Assembly (NCBI GenBank): GCA_009920665.1
Contig: RFZL01000021.1
Coordinates: 1 to 39,075 of the forward strand
Length of the DNA stretch: 39,075 nt
Reading direction: 5' to 3'
Source of the DNA: Alphaproteobacteria bacterium
GTDB lineage: Bacteria > Pseudomonadota > Alphaproteobacteria > Puniceispirillales > Puniceispirillaceae
Part shown: positions 33,320-39,075 of the stretch, in pieces
Numbering within the stretch: the first letter of the stretch is position 1
Layout: each line of letters begins with the position of its first letter
The notes under the pieces: generated by a model
The model's database searches: none
What the model saw: only the letters and a program-made list of their open reading frames with translations
Told to the model about the DNA's origin: nothing
Translations under genes and position numbers: made by a program

Positions 33320-34948
33320 CTAGTGCGCGTCCTCGAGAATCATCTCGGCAGCGCGGTCGGCAAGCATCATTGTCGGCGCGTTGGTGTTTGCCGAAGTGAT
33401 GTTCGGAAAGGCCGCCGCATCGCATACACGAAGCCCCTCGATGCCGTGAACGCGCAGCCTGCCATCAAGCACCGCGGTGGCCGCATCCGGACCCATCCGG
33501 CAGGTACCACACAGATGAAAGACCGTGCCGCCGCGATCCTGAAAATCGGCAAGAACCTCGTCATCATCCATCCGGTCAAGCGGTGTCAGCGGATCATCGG
33601 CAAGCAGCGATTTCAGGCGCGGCGTGTTCTGCAGCCGCTCGATCACCCGCGCCATGGTCACGACATCACGCCGGTCATCCTCATGGCTCAGATAATTGGC
33701 GCGGATCGCTGGCGCCTCATCGGCATGCGGGCTGCGGATCGTGACCGTTCCCTCGCTTTTCGGCCGACAGCTGTTGAAGCCGATGATGAAACCGGAAAAC
33801 GCATCCGGGCGCATCAGTTTGCGGCGCCCCTTGTGGAAGCTCTGATAGCTGAGCGGGTTCAGATAGATCTGCATGTCGGGGCGGGCCAGCGACCCGCTGC
33901 TTTTGACGAGGCCGCCAAACTGGTTGACGCTGAGCGCCAGCGGGCCGCGCCGCCGGAACAGATAGTCCAGCCCGCACATCACCCGGCCGTGCCAGCTGCC
34001 GAACACATCATTCAACGTTTTCCTGTTCGCCTTGAAAATGTAGTTGATGCCGAAATGATCCTGCAGATGCCGGCCAACCTGCGGCTGGTCGAGAACGACA
34101 TCGATGCCAAGGCCACGAAGATGCGCCGCATCGCCGACGCCGCTGACCTGCAGCAGCTGCGGCGAGCCGATCGCCCCGGCGGCAAGCAGGATTTCCCGCC
34201 CGGCGCGCACCGTGTGGCTGGCACCGCGGTGCCGGTAGGTGACGCTGATCGCCCGCCGCCCCTGAAAGCCGATCCGTTCGACATGCGCGCCGGTGACAAT
34301 TGTCAGGTTGGGGCGGCGCATCGCCGGCCGCAGAAAGGCAACGGCACTCGAACAGCGCATGCCATTGCGGGTCGTCGTCAGATAGGGGCCGATACCGGCC
34401 CCCTCACGCCGCGCGGCCATCGCGGCGGGAAGCTGGCCCTCGGCGCAGATATCGATGAAATCACCACCCAGATCGTGAAAATCGGCGCTTTCGTCCGATA
34501 CCGACAGAAACGGCGCGTCGGGGGTGTCGGGATGCGGCGATTCCAGCCGGTCAAAGACCGGCGCCACCCGCTCATAGCCCCAGCCTTCATTGCCGGCCGC
34601 CGCCCAGTCGTCATAATCGCCGGCCTGGCCACGGTGATAGACAAGGGCGTTGATCGAGCTCGACCCCCCGAGCACCTTGCCCCGCGGCTGATAGACCTCG
34701 CGGCCATCCAGATGCGGCTCCGGCTCGGTGCTGTACATCCAGTTGACCGCCCGCTGATGGAACAGGATGCCATAGCCGATCGGCACCCGCACCCAGAACC
34801 GGCGGTCGGACGGACCGGCCTCGAGAAGCAGCACCGAATAACGGCCGCTGGCGGTCAGCCTTTCGGCAAGAACACAGCCGGCCGACCCGCCGCCGACAAT
34901 GACATAGTCAAATTCACGCAACTTGGTAACTCCACATCGATCCGCCAT
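33320..34948 (-). CDS. GMC-family FAD oxidoreductase (choline/alcohol dehydrogenase-like), second copy
   Basis: A 542-residue GMC enzyme. FAD motif FDYVIVGGGSAGCVLAERL, signature GKVLGGSSSINALVYHRG, active-site region GTVFHLCGTCRMG with the catalytic His, and the C-terminal TSANTNAPTMMLADRAAE. It oxidises an unknown primary alcohol. It clearly differs from the GMC gene at 25599 in its inner sequence, so the two are paralogs and not a recent duplication. The start codon is uncertain: ATG 34948 has a poor leader, while TTG at 34921 follows GGAG at good spacing and would remove nine residues. Begins about 30 bases after the PLP-enzyme gene on the same strand. Confidence 0.86.
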   Translation of the reverse strand: MADRCGVTKLREFDYVIVGGGSAGCVLAERLTASGRYSVLLLEAGPSDRRFWVRVPIGYGILFHQRAVNWMYSTEPEPHLDGREVYQPRGKVLGGSSSINALVYHRGQAGDYDDWAAAGNEGWGYERVAPVFDRLESPHPDTPDAPFLSVSDESADFHDLGGDFIDICAEGQLPAAMAARREGAGIGPYLTTTRNGMRCSSAVAFLRPAMRRPNLTIVTGAHVERIGFQGRRAISVTYRHRGASHTVRAGREILLAAGAIGSPQLLQVSGVGDAAHLRGLGIDVVLDQPQVGRHLQDHFGINYIFKANRKTLNDVFGSWHGRVMCGLDYLFRRRGPLALSVNQFGGLVKSSGSLARPDMQIYLNPLSYQSFHKGRRKLMRPDAFSGFIIGFNSCRPKSEGTVTIRSPHADEAPAIRANYLSHEDDRRDVVTMARVIERLQNTPRLKSLLADDPLTPLDRMDDDEVLADFQDRGGTVFHLCGTCRMGPDAATAVLDGRLRVHGIEGLRVCDAAAFPNITSANTNAPTMMLADRAAEMILEDAH

Positions 34949-34979
34949 TCTTCGACCGGCGGCCGGCCGGGGATGTCCT

Positions 34980-36194
34980 TCAATCGCCCTTTACCGCCGC
35001 GAGGGCGGCGTCAAGTTCGTCGATCAGCATCTCAACCGGTTCGATCCCGACCGACAGGCGGAACATCCCCTCGCCAATGCCAAGTGCGGCGCGGTCATCC
35101 GCGCTGAGCCCGCGATGCGAGGATGACGCCGGATGCGACAACGTGCTGCCGATATCGCCAAGCGTCGGCGCGAAGGGAATACCGGCGGCGGCCCCGATGA
35201 AGGCATTGACAGCCTCACGCCCACCTTCAATCTCGAACGTGACCATATTGCCATGGCGTCCGCCAAACAAGGTCCGGGCCCGGGCATGATCGGGATGGTC
35301 GGCACGCCCCGGATACAGCACCCGGCGAATCCCCCGACCGCCGGGAATATGGCCGGAAAGATGATCGGCAATCGTCGCGGCGCTTCGTTCGGCGGCGGCA
35401 AAGCGCAGATCGAAACTGTGCAGACCCCGGTCGGCCAGCCAGCAATCAAACGGGCTTGGCGTCAGACCCCAGGTCACCGCGGCGTCGCGCATCGCCTGTC
35501 GATGGTCCGCGTCGCGCGCCGTCACATAGCCAAGCGTCACATCCGAATGCCCGGCCAGAAACTTGGTGATCGAATTGATCACGATATCCGCACCATGTTC
35601 AAAGGGGCGGAACATGGCCGGTGTGGTGAAGGTGTTGTCGACCGCCAGCAGGGCGTCAGCGCCCGCGGCCAGCCCGGCTATCGCCGTCATGTCGGCCACC
35701 CGCAGGGTCGGGTTCGACACCGCCTCGACAAGGATGAGGCGCGTGTTCGGGCGGATCGCCACCGCCATCGCCGCGGCGTCACCGGCATCGGCAAAGCTTG
35801 TCTCGATGCCAAGGCGGGGCAGGTCCTGCGTCAGCATCCGCAGCGAGCGCCCATAAAGCTGGTCACCGGCAAGCACATGGTCGCCGCGCGACAGCAGCCC
35901 CAGAAACATCGCCGAGATCGCCGCCATGCCGGACCCGGTGACGAGGCCGTCCTCACCGCCCTCAAGCCAGTCGATCTTTTCAGCCAGCATATCGGCGTTG
36001 GGATGACCCTCGCGGGCATAGCTATATCCCGCCAGCCTGCCCTCATATTGCGCATCCAGCGCGTCCGCCGATGATGCCGCATAGACAACCGAAGGCTGCA
36101 GGGGTGGCACCACCGGCCGGCTGGCCGACTCCGGCATGACGCCGCCGCGTACAAGCGTCCGGCGGCCGGTCGTCTGATCCTTGTTGCGTGTCAT
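34980..36194 (-). CDS. Cys/Met-metabolism PLP-dependent lyase/transferase (cystathionine gamma-synthase/lyase family)
   Basis: A 404-residue fold-type I PLP enzyme of the trans-sulfuration family. PLP Lys211 lies in NSITKFLAGHSDVTLGY, the phosphate-binding SGMAAISA is near residue 88, DNTFTTPAMFRP precedes the lysine, and the active-site Tyr114 is in DQLYGRSLRM. Reactions in the family include gamma-elimination or gamma-replacement on cystathionine, methionine or O-acyl-homoserine. The Cys two residues after this Tyr, typical of methionine gamma-lyase, is Arg here, so canonical MGL is unlikely. The start ATG at 36194 follows GGGAGAGGTGAG; the frame extends to 36227 without support. It lies 48 bases after the P450 gene, in the same minus-strand series. 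Confidence 0.85.
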   Translation of the reverse strand: MTRNKDQTTGRRTLVRGGVMPESASRPVVPPLQPSVVYAASSADALDAQYEGRLAGYSYAREGHPNADMLAEKIDWLEGGEDGLVTGSGMAAISAMFLGLLSRGDHVLAGDQLYGRSLRMLTQDLPRLGIETSFADAGDAAAMAVAIRPNTRLILVEAVSNPTLRVADMTAIAGLAAGADALLAVDNTFTTPAMFRPFEHGADIVINSITKFLAGHSDVTLGYVTARDADHRQAMRDAAVTWGLTPSPFDCWLADRGLHSFDLRFAAAERSAATIADHLSGHIPGGRGIRRVLYPGRADHPDHARARTLFGGRHGNMVTFEIEGGREAVNAFIGAAAGIPFAPTLGDIGSTLSHPASSSHRGLSADDRAALGIGEGMFRLSVGIEPVEMLIDELDAALAAVKGD

Positions 36195-36242
36195 CTCACC
36201 TCTCCCTTGCCAGTGGCGGCCCGGCATTCAACCGCCCGGCAC

Positions 36243-37430
36243 TCATCCCCATCGCACATGCAGGCTGAGCGGCCCGCGAAACGCCCAGCCACCAAAGGCA
36301 ACCTGATGCGCCGGGTCAAGTCGCAGCGCCGGCAGGCTTGCAAAAATCATCGGCAGCGCGACCTGTGCCACCAGCGCGCGCGAGGCAAAGGCCCCGGCAC
36401 AGAAATGCGGGCCGGCACCAAAGGCGATATGTTTTTTCGTGTCGCGGCTGATATCAAAGCTGTCTGGCTGCGCGAAATGCAGCGGGTCACGGTTTGCCGC
36501 GCCGAACATGAAAAAGGCACGGCCACCTGCCTCGATATCAATGCCACCAATACGGACCGGTCTGGCGATGCGGCGCGGCGACATGCCGATCGGCGCCATC
36601 CAGCGGACATATTCATCAAAGGCGCGATCCCAGGGCACGCTGCCCGCAAGAAGCCGCGCCAGCTGCGCCGGATGTGTCAGCAACGCCCATATGGCACCGG
36701 CAATGGCATCACGGGGTTCATTCTGCCCACCGCTGATGACAAGCTTCACATTCGCCCTGATATCATCCTCCGGCGCGCCGGCGCGCTGCAGGACGGCAAT
36801 GACCGACAAGCCTTCAGGCGTATCGGGATCAGGGGCGTTGCGCGCGAACCCGGCCAGTGTCTCGTCGATCGCCGCATCGAGCGTCGCGACGGCCGCGCGA
36901 CACCGTGATTCAATGGCCGGATCGCCAGCATAATTGGCGATGCCGTCGATCATCGCCTGCGAATGCGCGTCCATCTCGCTGGCCGACACATTGGCAAGAC
37001 CGGTGATCAGCCGCAACGCCTCTCCGGACAGCCGCATCGCATAGTCACGGCACAACTCGGCGCCGTCGCGCGGTGCCAGATCGCGAAGGATGTCGGCCGC
37101 CGCGTCACGAAAGGCGGCCTGCCAATGCCGTGACACCGTTCGCGGAGAGACAGCAGGCTGCATCTGGCGGCGCTGGCGCTGATGTTCATCACCGTCGCGG
37201 CGCATCATGTTCCGGCCCATCAGCCGCGTCATCAACCCGCCGGGCTGTTCGGAGCTGAATATATCGATCCGCTTTTCCCATTGGTCGATATCGTCACGTC
37301 GCGTCAGGACAATACCGTCAAGTTGTGGGACAAAGGCCACCGGCGCCACCTCCCGCATCCGCGCCAGCGTCGGATAGGGGTCGTGCCAGAAGGCCTGCAT
37401 GTCGATGTCAAAGCGCGGCGCGGCAGTCAT
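36243..37430 (-). CDS. Cytochrome P450 (soluble bacterial class) lacking the usual acid-alcohol pair
   Basis: A 395-residue P450. The ExxR motif is Glu273-Arg276 (FDEYVRWMAP) and the heme loop is FGAGPHFCAGA with thiolate Cys344. The I-helix, where most P450s have (A/G)Gx(D/E)T, reads VISGGQNEPRDAIAG, so the conserved Thr is Pro239. Other P450s with NEPRD exist, but the proton-delivery step must work differently. The protein has no membrane anchor. No ferredoxin or ferredoxin reductase gene is in the window, so redox partners must come from elsewhere. Position between YeeE/YedE transporters and a Cys/Met PLP enzyme hints at, but does not prove, a sulfur-compound role. ATG 37430 has AGGA about 9 bases upstream. 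Confidence 0.92.
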   Translation of the reverse strand: MTAAPRFDIDMQAFWHDPYPTLARMREVAPVAFVPQLDGIVLTRRDDIDQWEKRIDIFSSEQPGGLMTRLMGRNMMRRDGDEHQRQRRQMQPAVSPRTVSRHWQAAFRDAAADILRDLAPRDGAELCRDYAMRLSGEALRLITGLANVSASEMDAHSQAMIDGIANYAGDPAIESRCRAAVATLDAAIDETLAGFARNAPDPDTPEGLSVIAVLQRAGAPEDDIRANVKLVISGGQNEPRDAIAGAIWALLTHPAQLARLLAGSVPWDRAFDEYVRWMAPIGMSPRRIARPVRIGGIDIEAGGRAFFMFGAANRDPLHFAQPDSFDISRDTKKHIAFGAGPHFCAGAFASRALVAQVALPMIFASLPALRLDPAHQVAFGGWAFRGPLSLHVRWG

Positions 37431-37490
37431 ACACCGGATCCTGTCGTCCCCGGCACCGGCTGTAAAAGGGCGCGGGCAGGACGTTCACGT

Positions 37491-37931
37491 CTAGGCTTGC
37501 GGTGCCGGGCGGGCCGCCGGCCCGCTTGTCAGCATCCGCCCGACAGCCAGACCGGCCAGCATCATCAGAACGAACAGCGCGACCTCGCCGGGCGCCAACA
37601 GGACAGACGCGATGGCCGGCCCCGGACAAAGTCCGGCAAGGCCCCAGCCAACGCCGAACAGGGCCGCGCCGAGAAGAAGCCGGCTGTCGATATCGGTGCG
37701 GGTCGGAATGGAAAATCCGTCACCGAATACCGGTGCCGCGCGCCTGGTCACGATGCGGTGACCAATGAAATTGGCGATGACGCCGCCGCCCATCACAAAG
37801 GCAAGCGACGGGTCCCAGACGCCAAACAGATCGAGGAAGCCTGCCACCTTGGCCGGGTTCAGCATGCCGGACAGTGCCAGGCCGGCACCGAACAGGGTAC
37901 CGATCAAAATCAGTGAAATCGCGCGTGCCAT
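37491..37931 (-). CDS. YeeE/YedE-type sulfur transporter, C-terminal-half protein (DUF6691-like)
   Basis: A 146-residue protein with four probable membrane helices and the motif WGLAGLCPGPAIAS, whose Cys matches one of the conserved cysteines of YeeE/YedE thiosulfate transporters. An N-terminal SLILIGTLFGAGLALSGMLNP is also family-typical. Together with the gene at 37934 it forms a split transporter, as PmpA/PmpB do; single-chain TsuA has both halves fused. The start ATG at 37931 has GGGAGG 6-7 bases upstream. The frame extends to 38216, but that part lies antisense-like within the partner gene's frame and is discarded. Two bases separate the partner's stop from this start, implying coupling. 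Confidence 0.88.
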   Translation of the reverse strand: MARAISLILIGTLFGAGLALSGMLNPAKVAGFLDLFGVWDPSLAFVMGGGVIANFIGHRIVTRRAAPVFGDGFSIPTRTDIDSRLLLGAALFGVGWGLAGLCPGPAIASVLLAPGEVALFVLMMLAGLAVGRMLTSGPAARPAPQA

Positions 37932-37933
37932 GA

Positions 37934-38377
37934 TCAGCCTCCCTGCACCATATGTCTGACGATATAGACGGTGACGATTGCCGCGCCCATGAACATGCCG
38001 ACAGCCACCGCCGAGCGGATGGACAGCCGCGCGAGGCCGCAAATGCCATGGCCCGAGGTGCAACCGGCCCCGATTGCCGTGCCGAGGCCGACCAGGAAGC
38101 CGGCAATCGGCAGGGTAAAGCCTGACGCCACCGGGGTGCGGTCCACCGGCGCCCCGGTCAGCGCCATGATCGCGAACGGACCGGCCAGAACGCCGATGAC
38201 GAACAGCACCCGCCACCTGACGTCTGATTTGTCAGACGGGACGATGAGGCCACCCAATATGCCGCTGATTCCCATCACCCGGCCATGTGTCAGCATCAGC
38301 AACAGCGCCGCGGCGCCGATCATCACACCCCCGACAAGCGAGGCCAGTGGCGTGAAACTGTCAAAATCAATTACCAT
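37934..38377 (-). CDS. YeeE/YedE-type sulfur transporter, N-terminal-half protein
   Basis: A 147-residue membrane protein with about four helices. The family motif GAGCTSGHGICGLARLS carries the conserved Cys residues that pass thiosulfate or a related sulfur species in TsuA-type transporters. It begins 28 bases after pyrE and ends two bases before its partner gene. Such split pairs often sit with rhodanese, BigR or persulfide dioxygenase genes; none is seen here. Import of a reduced sulfur compound is inferred from the family. Confidence 0.9.
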   Translation of the reverse strand: MVIDFDSFTPLASLVGGVMIGAAALLLMLTHGRVMGISGILGGLIVPSDKSDVRWRVLFVIGVLAGPFAIMALTGAPVDRTPVASGFTLPIAGFLVGLGTAIGAGCTSGHGICGLARLSIRSAVAVGMFMGAAIVTVYIVRHMVQGG

Positions 38378-38405
38378 TGTCGTACTTCCCCCAAATCAGC
38401 GCCTG

Positions 38406-39075
38406 TCAGACGCCGCCATGTGCCTTTGACCAGCCGCGCGGGTCATGAAGAAACGCCTCGACCTGTGACAGGGTTGCCTCGTCGAAACTGCCAGCCTCGC
38501 GGCTTGCCGCCAAAACATCCCACCAGGTCGAGAGATAATGCAGCTGTATCCCCTCAGCCGCCAGCTTTTCAGGCGTGTCCCTGAAAATATCATAATAGAA
38601 GATCACGAAGGTATGACCGACCTCGGCACCGGCTTCGCGAATCGCCTCGACAAAGCTGAGCTTGCTGCCACCATCGGTGGTCAGATCCTCGACAAGAAGC
38701 ACGCGCTGGCCGTCCCTGATATCGCCCTCGATGCGGGCGTCCCGGCCAAATCCCTTCGGCTTCTTGCGAACATAATGCATTGGCAACGCGGTGCGCTCGG
38801 CAAGCCAGGCGGCGAACGGGATACCGGCAGTCTCGCCGCCGGCGACAGCATCGAGGCTTTCATAGCCGATATCATTCATGATCACCGTCCGGCCATAATC
38901 CATCATCTGCGCGCGCATCCGCGGAAAAGCGATGATCTTGCGGCAGTCGATATAGACCGGACTCTTCATGCCCGAGGTCAGGGTGAACGGATCATCGGCG
39001 CGGAACAGCACCGCCCTGATCTCAAGCAGCATCCGCGCCACCGAACGGGCGATGGCGGGTTTGTCATAAGTGTGG
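38406..39075 (-). CDS. pyrE: Orotate phosphoribosyltransferase, 5' end beyond the window
   Basis: Joins orotate and PRPP to give OMP in pyrimidine synthesis. The frame is open through the right edge of the window: residues [12 protein letters not shown] precede [11 protein letters not shown], so the GTG at 39041 is internal and the true start lies outside. Visible marks are [38 protein letters not shown] and the PRPP loop [20 protein letters not shown]. The last form, with DGG after TT, is as in alphaproteobacterial PyrE. The C-terminal tail [14 protein letters not shown] fits the longer alphaproteobacterial version. It heads a minus-strand series continuing with the two YeeE/YedE genes. Confidence 0.95.
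   Translation of the reverse strand, partial: HTYDKPAIARSVARMLLEIRAVLFRADDPFTLTSGMKSPVYIDCRKIIAFPRMRAQMMDYGRTVIMNDIGYESLDAVAGGETAGIPFAAWLAERTALPMHYVRKKPKGFGRDARIEGDIRDGQRVLLVEDLTTDGGSKLSFVEAIREAGAEVGHTFVIFYYDIFRDTPEKLAAEGIQLHYLSTWWDVLAASREAGSFDEATLSQVEAFLHDPRGWSKAHGGV

Noticed and set aside
33323-35107. 594-codon plus-strand frame opposite the second GMC gene
   Set aside because: Shadow of the GMC reading frame; Arg/His/Ala-rich, no domain, and it runs across the gene boundary.
36243-39075. Horizontal transfer island at the right end
   Set aside because: I see no integrase, tRNA, direct repeats or composition break; gene spacing and codon use look like the rest of the window.

Overview
The window looks like a piece of an alphaproteobacterial chromosome of high GC content. 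The organism is probably a marine or otherwise oligotrophic heterotroph, with Rhodospirillales- or Roseobacter-like gene content. I base this on codon use, dense gene packing with many 4-base ATGA stop/start overlaps, and the gene set: sulfite dehydrogenase of the SoeABC type, membrane pyrophosphatase, glutathione-dependent formaldehyde oxidation, choline-dehydrogenase-like flavoproteins and trimethyllysine/butyrobetaine-type dioxygenase. I see no rRNA, tRNA, CRISPR array, transposase, integrase or phage gene. The genus cannot be settled from this sequence.

Layout. 1-1419: 3' part of a membrane pyrophosphatase gene with a good terminator. 1563-2774: YcaQ-type DNA glycosylase. 2756-8311 (minus): pta-soeA-soeB-soeC, tightly coupled. 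8403-9827 (minus): MocR/TauR-type regulator, divergent from a class III omega-amino-acid:pyruvate aminotransferase (10206-11519). The roughly 380-base region between them carries several repeat families. 11540-12567: FAD monooxygenase gene broken by a small internal deletion. 12614-13714 (minus): Fe(II)/2-oxoglutarate dioxygenase. 13866-14873: tRNA hydroxylase trhO. 14870-16562 (minus): rpe and a glutathionyl-hydroquinone reductase. 16786-19249: gcdH plus a class III CoA-transferase, preceded by a 13-bp tandem repeat. 19258-25467 (minus): frmA, fghA, ureohydrolase, metal-less M24 hydrolase, M20 deacylase and EamA transporter, a probable co-transcribed set. 25599-27257 (minus): GMC oxidoreductase. 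27370-28719: amidase. 28742-33192 (minus): RND pump and its adaptor, with an operator-like palindrome in the promoter. 33320-39075 (minus): second GMC enzyme, Cys/Met-metabolism PLP enzyme, P450, two YeeE/YedE half-transporters and the 3' part of pyrE.

How the parts may work together. The aminotransferase, its MocR regulator, the phosphate acetyltransferase and the sulfite dehydrogenase resemble the outer parts of a taurine/sulfonate pathway: deamination, acetyl-phosphate to acetyl-CoA, and sulfite oxidation. The central sulfoacetaldehyde acetyltransferase (xsc) is not in the window. gcdH with the CoA-transferase makes a compact glutarate to crotonyl-CoA route.

The most original-looking unit is the ureohydrolase / creatinase-like M24 / M20 deacylase / EamA set, coupled to formaldehyde oxidation. 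I infer degradation of a guanidino, cyclic amidine or N-methylated nitrogen compound, with urea as one product. The substrate is unknown.
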